Below are positions 38,471-48,959 of a stretch of 64,000 bases of DNA, piece after piece; the stretch's first letter is position 1; every line of letters begins with the position of its first letter. This DNA is from Ceratopteris richardii. Lineage: Eukaryota; Streptophyta; Polypodiopsida; Polypodiales; Pteridaceae. The notes under the pieces were generated by a model. It saw nothing but the letters and a program-made list of their open reading frames with translations, did no database searches and was not told the origin of the DNA. Where the stretch lies: the NCBI GenBank assembly GCA_020310875.1, contig CM035438.1:95112205-95176204 (forward strand). Reading direction: 5' to 3'. A program made the translations under genes and the position numbers.

Positions 38471-38474
38471 AAGC

Positions 38475-39300
<826 letters not shown>

Positions 39301-39329
39301 TGAATGACTCTCCTCCCAACCATATGCCT

Positions 39330-39585
39330 CTATATATAGCTCTCTCCAAGGGTCTTCCTTCTTGGGCAGGTGGATTCTAATCATCCAAGTGTCAGCCATG
39401 TAACTACATGTGTGCCAAGTGTCCCAGTTAGCCAGAGTTATTTCAAGTGGATGCTTCAGTTTTAGAACTCTTTGGGCAAAACACTCTCCCCATGTACCCC
39501 ATGGGATTTGAACCTAAGACCTCCTCCTTCACACACGTGAGTCTTAACCACTAGGCTAAGTGGACTACTTGGTTACAAAACTAAA
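39330..39585 (-). mobile_element. tRNA-derived SINE-like unit
   Basis: On the minus strand there is a Pol III A box, TAGCCTAGTGGTTAAG (39,543-39,558), and a B box, GGTTCAAATCC (39,504-39,514), about 30 bp apart as in a tRNA. The acceptor stem and cloverleaf are not convincing and no 3' tRNA end follows, so a SINE head or tRNA pseudogene fits better than a working tRNA. The body may run on leftward to about 39,330, where a CTATATATAG TATA-like word lies (39,334-39,345). No poly-A tail or target duplication was found. Confidence 0.5.
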
Positions 39586-39699
39586 TGACCTTCCAATAAG
39601 TCTAGACTTGAGATCTTTGGTCACACATATGGATGACCAAACAGTGTCTGATTTCAGATCCGTCTAAACGGATCGGACCCTTAGATCATAGAATTACTT

Positions 39700-40875
39700 T
39701 ATTACAATTTCCTATAGGCTTGAATTTGGTGTGCTCTCTGTGGAAGAGTTGGAACAAGGTCCAATAGTTTGTTAGAATCAATGAAGGTTGGAAATGGGTA
39801 GCAGGTATCAAACAAAATGATTGGATTTGGTTCCCTATCAAGGGCAGGAGAGGCGTGGAGTCTTGGATTCTTTAAAAAGCTAAGAAGGTTTGGAACAAGG
39901 GGTTCCAATATTGGAAGCACCTCTGGAACCAAGAAACTGGCCAATGGATTAGATTTGAGGATATCCATCTAGAAATAATAGTGAACTATGAAGAATGGAT
40001 CCTTTTGTAGAGCAGATGCATCACTTGGGAACACTCAAAACCGGGCCTCCTCATCAAGCAAGACTCTTTGCACCATGAGGGTCTCAAATGGCACAATGGC
40101 AATAGCTTGAACAAAATTCCTAGAATCAAAGAGAACTTGGACTATCATATGATGCTTAATAAGGAGTGGTGTCTTACTTGGATGGGCTTGCGATAGGATC
40201 TAAAGTTCATTTCTCTCTGGCACCCCCTCATCGAGATAAAAAAGTCGGCACTCATGTGGCAAATCCTCCATCCGGGAACCTGGACCAATGTAAAGGCTAG
40301 CAAAATGTGTGGGGCTCCATCATGGTGCCATCGTGGCAAGGAGGATTTGGGTCACATTTGCTTCTTATGCATAAAATCTATCTCGATCTGGCAGATCCTT
40401 GAAAAACTTTTGTTGCTACACGAACAGATAAGCTAGAAGCAAGCGTTACTAGGGGAGGCAATAGGCTGCTCGTCATCATTGTGGAATGCTATAAGAGGTG
40501 AGAACCTCTAGAAGATTTGGAGAGAGAGGTGTGACTCCAATTTTGGAAACCCTCCTAAAGAATGGTCTCTCGAGAAATCTCTTTTCCTTCTAGGCAAAAG
40601 AATTTCCAATTGTAAGAAGTCCCCACCTTTTAGGCACCATAGTGTTTTTTTTAGAACAACAAGATTAAATCCAAGTGGGCCCTACATGAAGGGGATGAGA
40701 GGGTTATCAACCTCCTTTGTAAAGCCCTCTAACTTTGCATGTTGTTCCACTGCTTTGTGTGATTTTGGGGGTCCCATGGATGTTAGACCCATTCACTTGT
40801 ACATTTGTTTCCTTTATTTTAATTAAATTTTGGGAGAGTAGGCAATTGCCAAACTTCCTTTTATTAAAAAAAAAG
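39700..40875 (+). mobile_element. LINE (L1-like) 3' end with reverse-transcriptase zinc-binding domain
   Basis: Plus-strand frames give the C-terminal part of a plant L1-type ORF2. Conserved residues before the domain include WIRFEDIHLE and WHPLIEIKKSALMWQIL. The zinc-binding region (zf-RVT type) at about 40,245-40,400 has KASKMCGAPSWCHRGKEDLG then HICFLC. The tail has LWNAIRGE and PPKEWSLEKSLFLLGKRI. A 3' untranslated region follows and ends at about 40,866-40,875 in TTTTATTAAAAAAAAA. The RT core is missing (5' truncation, common for LINEs), with a few stops and shifts. The domain call comes from motif resemblance. Confidence 0.7.
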
Positions 40876-42230
40876 GAAAAATTACAAAGATTCTATCCAC
40901 GCTATGTTGCAAGATCTCATGAAGAATGAACCTTAATGGTAAAGTTTATTCTCATTTTTTTCTGAATTGCTTCGTCAAAAAAGGATGCCTCCTCACTCGG
41001 ATCCTCTTTGCAATTTTCATAGAAAGCCTCAACTGCATGATATAGTATCAAGCTCTTTTGCGATAGACTAAAGATGTTAGTCTTCCCAACGGTTAAGGTC
41101 AAAATAGGATGTTTATGGATGATAAAAATGTTTCTCTTCATAGTAATCTAGAATGTGCAAGGTCTTTTTGGGAATACCTTGATTTTTTTTCAATATTTTG
41201 GGGTCCAAGCTAAAAGACAAGAAATTTTTCATAAAATACCTGGATCCCAAAATATTAAAAAAATTTCAAGGTTCAAGATTGGATGCTTATAAAACTTGAC
41301 TCAAAACTACAAATACTAGAAGGGTATGCAACTCAAACGAGCTGGTAAGGTCATGCTGGTCAACACACTTCTTATTTCTTCCATGATATACTTCCTCTCA
41401 TGTTATATGCCTACTAGTAAGGAACTTCATAACCTTGACTTCACATGTAGCAATTTCCTTTGAATTGAAGACCTAATCATAACATTATGCCCAACATATT
41501 GTGGGAATTTCGTTGAGTCCCTAAGGATAGATCAAGGCATAGGCCAACCAAAATTCAAAAATCATGTTCTCAAATAGTGTAAAAAAACTCAATTCCAATA
41601 CCTTGTTGGCTTCAAATGATGAAAAAAACATGACACTTTTAGGCTTCTCTTTCTGCCCTCAAAGTTTGTCCCGAGAAGCCTCCATTTGAAAAGTTTCTAA
41701 CAACTTGAAGACACACCTTCGTCTCTAGCTTGAAAGGAGTGATTGATATATGACAAACTCCATTTGGTTACTTATAACTAAGGCTAAAGATAGCCAAAAA
41801 TGTGTTGTCTATGTATTTTCTTCAATTGTTTATTGATCTGGTTTTAACTTGTGAAATTACCTTTAAAACCAATGTGGCGCATTATTTACAATGTATGGCA
41901 TTCGAATATATCATATTTAGATCATTTTCAAAAATCATGTGAAGTTATTGTAAAGTGACGCTATGCCTTGAAGTTTATGCATCTTTTGACTTTCTTATAT
42001 TTTGTGTGTATCTTGCCAAATTCATGGTCTATAAAAGCTCATAAAAAAACATTCTTCTCTTTTTACAAACTCACGCCCAACATTCTTGGAGCCATCAGAG
42101 GAAATACCTTTTGCTATTAAATGAATTTCAAGAGCTTTGGTAACGGTGTACCACCCATAGTGACTGTATCCTTGTAGCTCAATTTGAGCTTGTAGACCAA
42201 AGAAGACCTTTGTTTGCTCTTGAGGAGTGA
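40876..42230. other. stretch without a convincing gene
   Basis: AT-rich. A minus frame at 40,917-41,141 has no recognised motif. A local inverted similarity occurs around 41,190-41,270 (TTTTGGGGTCCAAG and its near complement, CTTGGATCCCAAAA type), possibly a small hairpin. Nothing else is supported. Confidence 0.45.
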
Positions 42231-42231
42231 T

Positions 42232-42618
42232 TCAAATCCCATTTTTTCCTCCTTCTCTAGGGAACCTCTTTGAAACATTTGTTGAGTACTTGATTGTGGG
42301 GATACATTTTTGTGGTTCTTTAAGATCCCAAAAAAAGTTGAGGAGGTCCCATTTCACCCATTGCATTTGAGATTTTCTGGGTATGTACTCAAAGAGATGA
42401 TAGATGATGGAAAGAGGTATGTAATGATTATGCAAGGAAAATTTGAAAGACAAATTGAGCAAATGATTTCTACATTCAACATAATTGACCTTGGGCTTAT
42501 CCAAGATCCACTCCCTCCTATCATTAGAAGATAAACCAAAACTTAGGGGCAGTGCTAAAAGTCTGAAATTTTTGCCTTCAATAGTAATCTGAAAACCAAC
42601 ATGGGAAGTGAAAACCAA
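42232..42618 (-). CDS. unrecognised ORF, possible element remnant
   Basis: A 128-codon minus-strand frame with a plausible protein composition (motifs LLALPLSFGLSS, PRKSQMQWVKWDLLNFFWDL). I do not recognise the family. It may be part of an old LINE ORF1 or host fragment, and there are competing frames on the plus strand (42,310-42,534). It lies directly next to the duplicated segment starting at 42,617. Confidence 0.2.
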   Translation of the reverse strand: MVFTSHVGFQITIEGKNFRLLALPLSFGLSSNDRREWILDKPKVNYVECRNHLLNLSFKFSLHNHYIPLSIIYHLFEYIPRKSQMQWVKWDLLNFFWDLKEPQKCIPTIKYSTNVSKRFPREGGKNGI

Positions 42619-43305
42619 ATCCTAAGTGTTTCCCACTATAGCACACATCCTTGATAGATGCCTACATATTTTCAATGTGTCATAGCAACCATATAGGTGT
42701 TTCTCTTGTCATCCTAGCTTATTTTCCTTATGTTCTTCATCACCATCACTTTGAGCTCTCTAAGAAAAAGCTTTTAGGATATCTAGAATTATTTTCCCAC
42801 CGTCCCCATGAAGTAAATGAGTCTTTTGTCATCTAGCAAGAAAAATGAACCAGAAGATGACATGGTGCAAAATTTGAATCTCTTAAGCTTCACTCCATCC
42901 AAAGCTTTAGTCATCATGTTTTCACATTGTTGTTGAGTTGAGATGTATGAGAGCTCAATCTCATTAGTTGTAATTTTCTCCAACAAGGTTCATGATGCTC
43001 CAACAAGAAAGTTTCAACAAGGTCCTAACAAATAACAAAGACTCCTTATGTTCTTCATCACCATCACTTTGAGCTCTCTCAAAAAAAGCTTTTAGGATAT
43101 CTAGAATTATTTTCCTTCCGTCCCCATGAAGTAAATGAGTCTTTTCTCATCTAGCAAGAAAAATGAACCAGAAGATGTCATGATGCAAAATTTATTATAT
43201 CTCCGAAAAAACTCTACTCGGGATTCATCCATGTGGCATCAAAAATGGCTTGAGTAATGCCTCTATATTCAACTTCTGTACTTTACGAAGTGACGGTTCT
43301 TTTCT
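42617..43305 (-). repeat. second copy of the copia RNase H-derived repeat
   Basis: This copy matches 36,850-36,935 and 37,400-38,465 almost base for base but contains about two tandem units instead of four. It also lacks about 450 bp present in copy 1. It contains IELSYISTQQQCENMMTKAL and, near 43,200-43,280, EYRGITQAIFDATWMNPE on the minus strand. The near identity suggests a recent segmental duplication followed by unit gain or loss. Confidence 0.85.
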
Positions 43306-43721
43306 TCTACCTACTCCATCAAATGTTTTCACTTTTAAGTGAGAATGCAAATACACTAGTTGATCTTTAATCCATGACATTCTCTACCCAATCCACATCT
43401 ATATATGCATATACACATGGCTAAATTTTTCTCTGATAAAACAAGTCAAATTTGCGTATGGCTTTTACATATCTCAATACATGTCTCATTGCATCCAAGT
43501 TTTAGTTGCTTTTTTAAATCAACATTTCTCTTTTCATCATTATGGGTAATGATTAAATCATGGACATAAATCACTAATAAAATCCTTTCACTTCCATGAT
43601 TCCATATAAATAGAGAATACTCAGCTTTTGATTGCATGAATTCAAGATCCAATAGTTTTTTAGTGAATTCTTCACAATAGTTCTTGGTGTTTGTTTCAAT
43701 TCATAAAATTCTTTCTTAAAT
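43306..43721 (-). mobile_element. copia RT/RNase H fossil fragment
   Basis: Minus-strand peptides such as SLFIWNHGSERILLVIYVHDLIITHND (RT catalytic region) and NLDAMRHVLRYVKA (RNase H linker) continue the copia homology of the adjacent repeat upstream. It is cut at 43,721 by the CACTA terminus. Broken, with several interruptions. Confidence 0.7.
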
Positions 43722-43794
43722 CACTACAACATATTGGCCATATACCGAGGCCTTTACTGAGGAAATTGAATGGGCACATTTTTATCCTGACATC

Positions 43795-43990
43795 AGTGTA
43801 AGTGTCGGTATATGCATCGGAACCAAAATGATGGTATAGGGGTCGGTATAGGCATCGGTATGAGCATCGATATAAGTGCCAAAATACCAACGTTCATACC
43901 GATGCTGATACCGATGCCTATACCAATGTCTACTGGGTGTACTATCATGCATACCGATGACCATCCTGAGAGTACTATCGCTCATACCGA
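43795..43990. repeat. CACTA subterminal repeats
   Basis: CATCGGTAT, TCGGTATA and their complements ATACCGATG and CATACCGATG occur about ten times in roughly 200 bp, in direct and inverted order. In CACTA elements such motifs bind the element's own TnpA-type protein. The binding role here is inferred from the family. Confidence 0.7.
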
Positions 43991-44009
43991 TGACCATATT
44001 TGCAAAATT

Positions 44010-44096
44010 GTTTTTGGGCAGAGTGCGTTGTCTTTTTCTGCAATAACATTACCATGATGTTGTTTAGCAAAAGACGATACACTCTGCCCAAAAAAC
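44010..44096. repeat. strong hairpin
   Basis: The arms 44,010-44,035 (GTTTTTGGGCAGAGTG...) and 44,069-44,096 (complement with a few mismatches) form a stem of about 26 bp around a 33-base loop. It lies just inside the CACTA subterminal repeats. It may be a remnant of a small fold-back element or part of the CACTA end structure. Confidence 0.7.
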
Positions 44097-44519
44097 ACCG
44101 AGTACATGTGATGAGTACTCTAATGGCAATCAAAATATGATTTCATAAAGAAAAATACTATTAGACACAAAAGAGATGATCAGAATGAACCATGAACCAT
44201 GAACCATGAACCATGTACAAAAAAAGTTATATATTTCATAAATGAAGCATGCACAAGAGTGTGGCAAACCATTGTCATACATGAGGCAAATACAAAATGT
44301 GGCAAAGCACTTCCATATAAGAATCAAATACAAAATTCTAGTGCACCACTACCATATATGAGCCAAATACAAAATTGTGGCACACCACTATCATACACAT
44401 GCACAGAAGGATCAAAACATCCATATAAGTAGTCTTGCAACAAAGAACATTCATGAAATGAGATAAATTCACATGAGATTTACAAACAACAAGTAAAAAC
44501 CAAGTTTCTGAATTCATCA

Positions 44520-45295
44520 TCTCATCGCAGATGCTCCCATGAAACGACCGCACCGCATCCATGCACGTCCTCCAATAGTGCAATCAATCCATGACAATAT
44601 CCATAATCCTCCTTTCTTTGTGTTGGAGGATGACCCATTGCCAGCTCCTGCAACAAATATACAAAAGGTTAGATGAACATACATGACATGCTTAACACAT
44701 ACAAATTTAATAAACCAAATGGTACTTACAAATTCGTGATGCATAGCATCATATCCACCGCTGCCCAAATATGACAATCCAACCATATCTAAATGTGTGG
44801 CTATGGCATCTCGTTGCTGGTGATATCGGTCAAGAGTCCGTTGCTGCTCGTCACAAATCATATCCCACTCCTTAGTATCTAACCATACAGGCCTTGCTAA
44901 GCTTGATCTGAAAGCATCACGAGCCTCTGATCATGGGTGGGGACATAACTTCACGTGTGGTGTTCAGAATCCACTCTGAACTAACAAGAGGATGTCGATG
45001 TGCTGGCTAGAACTCCTGATAGCTCGTCTATGTGATATAATTTTTACGATCCTTATCTTGTTCACTCCATTTCAACATGATAGAGTGTCGAAATTGTATG
45101 GAGCAAAGCTATCGCATTGCTGACACATGGCCTTTCCGGTTGCATCCATCACTGAAGCTCCATCATGGATACTATACACCTTTGAGTCATCATGGTCATG
45201 AGCACTCCAAGGTGTACGTGGTGTACCACGTGGCGTACCTACATCTGAGGTACTTGCTCTAGGAGTGGAAGTGGGCGACACAACGTCTATCACAA
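44520..45295 (-). pseudogene. CACTA TnpA-like (Ptta/En-Spm type) remnant
   Basis: On the minus strand, peptides include PVWLDTKEWDMICDEQQRT and HQQRDAIATHL, reminiscent of the plant Ptta/En/Spm protein region. They follow a Ser/Thr/Pro-rich linker (VSPTSTPRASTSD, 45.07-45.29 kb). A probable 82-nt intron (44,648-44,729, GTAAGT...TTGCAG on the minus strand) keeps the frame open across the splice and gives a short terminal exon ending near 44,520. Not all of the protein is present. The assignment rests on weak motif similarity and on the location inside CACTA ends. Confidence 0.45.
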
Positions 45296-45639
45296 TGCCT
45301 CCACAACAGCTACCTCCTGCAGAGCTACCTATAGATCCACTCCTAGAACCTCTTACTCTAGAAACCTCGACCTACGAGACAGGCTAGCACCTGTATCATG
45401 CTGAGGCATCGAACACACATGTCTACTACTAAAGCCACTAGGGGATGGCAGAGAAGATGGTCATGGTGGAGTCATAAAGCTGGGAGACATACCTCCAATG
45501 GGAGTAGCACCACCCCGTAGGAGTGATGCGAGCAGGATTGATACTGACAGGAGTGAGGCCGGTAGGAGTGAGGCCGGTGGAAGTGCTACCACGAGCAATC
45601 TAGTACTGTGATGCAACGACCATATACGTGGGAGGTACC

Positions 45640-46295
45640 TGGAGGCATGTCATTGCCCTTTGGCAAAAATTGATCTTTAATAAGATTGCAATAAGAAATT
45701 AGAATGATATTAGTAAATAAAGTTATTCTGATACAACAATGAAAGTTTATTTCAAATCCACTTACGTGAATAATTCAGAGACACTACTATCTAACCATCC
45801 ATCACTGGATTGCAGATTGAGCATCACGACTGATGCACATAGCACAAATATCTTTGCTTCATTGTACAGTGGTAAACGAGCTAGTCTTCACATGTTTTTG
45901 TATTCTTCATCCGCTTCTGATCATGGAAATTCTATTGTATCCATGAAACTCACAACATCTTCTCCACCATCATGATCTTCGTCCATCTCATAAAATGCTT
46001 CGAGCATTTCTTCCATATGTTCACTCTGTGTAATGCTATTAGTACCTTGTACTTCCAACTCCTTTGTTGTTCTCTTGTGTCCAGGAGAGGTTACTAGTGC
46101 AATGTCGTTTGGGTCCACCTGCTCACCAAGGGACCATGCGAATGGTAGTGTAGGTTTTGTAGTCGACTTTTATCAAAGGATCTATACTCTCTAACATGTG
46201 CAGTACAAATCGGTCGTTTCTGATAAATTTGATACTTACACTAAGTGCAAGGACATGCCATTCTCTCCTCCAGATCCAAACTAGCCATCTGATAC
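45640..46295 (-). pseudogene. CACTA TnpD-like transposase, N-terminal remnant
   Basis: Near 46,270 the minus strand encodes SLDLEERMACPCTKC, like the Transpos_assoc zinc region at the start of CACTA transposases. Further on, RLARLPLYNEAKIFVLCASVVMLNLQSSDGWLDSS (45.75-45.90 kb) and FLPKGNDMPPGTS (45.65 kb) match the conserved LPLYxGAK...LNLK and LPxGN.MPxST region that precedes the catalytic domain. An intron-like gap separates the last two. Stops are present and the catalytic domain is missing. Confidence 0.6.
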
Positions 46296-46309
46296 AATAT
46301 GGACATTTT

Positions 46310-46706
46310 AGAATATTTGATTTTTCTTATTAAACCTAAAAAACATAATCCTACAGACTTAAACCTGAAATATATATAGATTTAATTATATATTATAATT
46401 TTTTTATTTTCTTTTTCTTATTCATACTAAAACCTAAAGACCTAAAAAAACCTAAAACCCTAATCCTAAAGACCTAGACCTAAAACATGTATATGTGTAT
46501 ATGCATTATATGTATGTGTATGTGTACATATATTATGTATGTTTATGTGTATATGTGTGTATGGATGTGTAAACAGCCTAAAAACCCTAATTCTATTTAT
46601 ATATATAATTTGATAAAAAACCCTAAAATCCTATATATATATATATATATCTGTGTGTGTGTGTGTATGTGTGTATGCATGTGTGTATTTATTTTTACTA
46701 AAGACC
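46310..46706. repeat. AT-rich minisatellite with telomere-like words, second locus
   Basis: This locus carries the same unit as at 38.5-39.3 kb: AAACCCTAATCCTAAAGACC, AGACC and TGTATATGTGTATATGCAT strings, ending in a TA/TG microsatellite (46,634-46,672) and CTAAAGACCTAGAG. It lies exactly between a truncated CACTA element and a truncated gypsy RT fragment. Confidence 0.7.
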
Positions 46707-48023
46707 TAGAGTACAGAGGCTTAGCTATGATTGCATCCATGTGTATGAATCGTCTGTAATAACCACAATGGCCCATAAATGCTTGTACTTCTTTCACGTT
46801 ATTTGGTCTAGGTAGATCTGCAATCACTTTTACCTTTTCCTCATCCATAGATATTCCATTCTTTGACACAATCTGTCCTAGAATTTTGCCTTGTCTGACC
46901 ATGAAAACACATTTTTCTGGGTTCAGAAAAACCTGATATTCTCGACATTTGTCAAATACTTGTCTTAACTCTAGGATATGCATTTGTCTTATATTCGAGT
47001 GTGCACATAAGTCATCGACATAGACTTCCAAATTCTTGCGTAAGAATTCCTTAAATACATGACACATGAGTCGCTGGAAAGTGGCAGGTGCATTTGTTAA
47101 GCCAAAAGGCATCACACAAAATGCAAATATGCCCCATTCTGTGGCAAAAGCCGTCTTGTGTTGATCTTCTGGAGCAATGGCTACTTGATTATAGCCTGAG
47201 AAACCATCAAGAAAGTTGGAAACTTCCTTGCCCGCAACTCTTTCCAATAAATGTTCCATGATAGGAAGAGGATAATTGTCTCTAATCGTGGCGGCATTAA
47301 CTTTTTTAAGGTTAATACACACACGCAATTTTCCATTCTTCTTGGGCACAACCACAATGGGGGATACCCATTCGTTATGCTCAATTTCGTATATGAATCC
47401 TGCTTCTATCAATCGATCTATTTCTTCTTTAATCTTTGCAGCGTATGTACGTGTATGGTTTCTGTTTCATGGGTTTTGCATCTGGAGTCATAGGGATTCT
47501 ATGAGAACATATATCTGGATCTACTCCTTTCAAGTCTTTGTAACTCCAAGCAAACACATCTCTATACTCGCGCAATAGGGCAACTAATTCTTCTTCTTCT
47601 TCAGTCGTCAAATCATGCCCTATGTAGGTACATTTCTCTTCTTCTCCTTCTATGGCAACTATTATTTTTTTGTTTTTCTCCCGATTATCATATACTTCTC
47701 CAATGTCAGCTTTTCTATTAGGCATTCGTACCATGATTCGTCTATCTTCTATTTCATACTTTTTGAAGTTCTCGGGAACCTCAAACAAAGATTTTTCTTC
47801 TTCTAACATGGTTTGTTTCTTCTTTCTTTTCTTACCTTCACTTTTAGTGGTCACTTGAGTGGCTAACCTCACCTCATTCATAATTTCTTCGTGTCTCGGT
47901 AGGTAAGCTTCTACTTCATAGAAATATTCTTCCTCTGATGCAAAGGGTGGGTGTTTGTTATTGATCTTTGGAGTTGTCCTCTCCAATCCTTTAGCATAAA
48001 GAATTAACAATACATCTTTATTT
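46707..48023 (-). mobile_element. Ty3/gypsy pol fragment (RT), target of the large element
   Basis: Minus-strand frames show the pre-RT acidic/basic region and RT: YRDVFAWSYKDLKGVDP, PIVVVPKKNGKLRVCINLKKVNAATIRDNYPLP, FGLTNAPATFQRLM and YVDDLCAHS. The sequence is closely related to, but distinct from, the 53-58 kb pol. Homology runs right up to the 3' LTR of the large element at 48,024. It is therefore an older copy of the same lineage into which that element inserted. Broken, with about two or three interruptions; no LTR of its own is seen. Confidence 0.85.
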
Positions 48024-48772
48024 TGTCAATCCTGGGAATATACATGAGACCACAACCCCTTCTACATGATAGAATCCAAGAAATAAGAGGTAAATGGCTG
48101 AATTTCTGAGAATAATGAAGATGAAGAGGAAATTCTAGGGTTTGGATTATCTTGAGCAAATCTCCATCATTTTCCACAATCTTGGTGTCTAAAGCATGTT
48201 ATTTCTTCAGTAGAATACATCCATAAAGTCAAAACTCAAAAATGTTACATGTACCATCCAGACGAGACAATCGCGATTCTGTATAAACAGACGATTTTCA
48301 TCTCCAGCACCATTTTTCATCAATTTCTCACTTAATACATCAGCAATCAGCTCTCTTCATACATATTCAACAGAAACACACAATAGAAGCTCGTAAATCT
48401 CCATGGATACACAAAGAATAGACTCACAACTCAAAGAAATCACACAAAGAGGAGAAAACATGATTTTCAGCAGGAAACTCTCTCTTCACTTGGATAGCAT
48501 ATCGACAAATAATCAACCAACCCCCTCATAATAGAGGAAATTGTCTTTTATACATTTTCAAGTGTCCCTTTTCACACTTGAATTTTGGTCCTTTCCTCTA
48601 TTATTCTAAAAATATACTATTTAGGAGTTTCCAAACATTCTAGAAAAAATACATAAGATTCTATTCTTCATAAGGAAGACTCTTCCTTATTTTTACATCA
48701 GTTGCATAAATATTTTTACAAGTTTTTTGGCATTTTGCAATTGTTTCTCATCAAAAAATACTTCTTCTAACA
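48024..48772 (-). repeat. 3' LTR of the large gypsy element
   Basis: A 749-bp block with minus-strand ends TGTTAGAAGAAG and GGATTGACA, directly after a polypurine tract. The bases AAATA follow on the minus strand and would be the target duplication, but the other flank is missing. No second copy of this LTR is found in the window. Confidence 0.7.
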
Positions 48773-48785
48773 TTCTTCCCCTCCT
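48773..48785 (-). other. polypurine tract of the large gypsy element
   Basis: AGGAGGGGAAGAA on the minus strand lies directly before the LTR start TGTTAG. It marks the plus-strand priming site and confirms the minus orientation. Confidence 0.8.
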
Positions 48786-48959
48786 AGGCCTTTTGGCTCC
48801 TGACAAAAGACATTCCTGCTCATATATTCCAAATGCTCTCTTCACTTCTTCTTTCTTTGGTAGACCTGTGACAATAGATCATGGCTCTTTCTTTCTGTAA
48901 TGTTCAGGTTATTTACCATTTCAATCAATGCTTTCCTCCACTGTATTGCAGCTTCTGGT

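Larger units (their letters stand above)
43722..46300 (-). mobile_element. CACTA (En/Spm) transposon, internally deleted and truncated on the right
   Basis: The left end begins CACTACAACATATTGGCC, the CACTA terminal signature, preceded by AAT as a possible 3-bp target duplication. About 250 bp of subterminal sequence carries many ATCGGTAT/ATACCGATG words in both senses (43,795-43,990), typical of CACTA elements. Minus-strand coding remnants inside resemble both CACTA proteins. The opposite end with a matching TIR is not found; homology stops at about 46,300 near the AT minisatellite. Fusion of the start of a TnpD-like gene to a TnpA-like gene suggests an internal deletion. Confidence 0.7.

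Noticed and set aside
39500-39570. Functional tRNA gene
   Set aside because: A and B boxes are present, but acceptor and anticodon arms do not pair convincingly and no proper 3' end follows; SINE or pseudogene is preferred.
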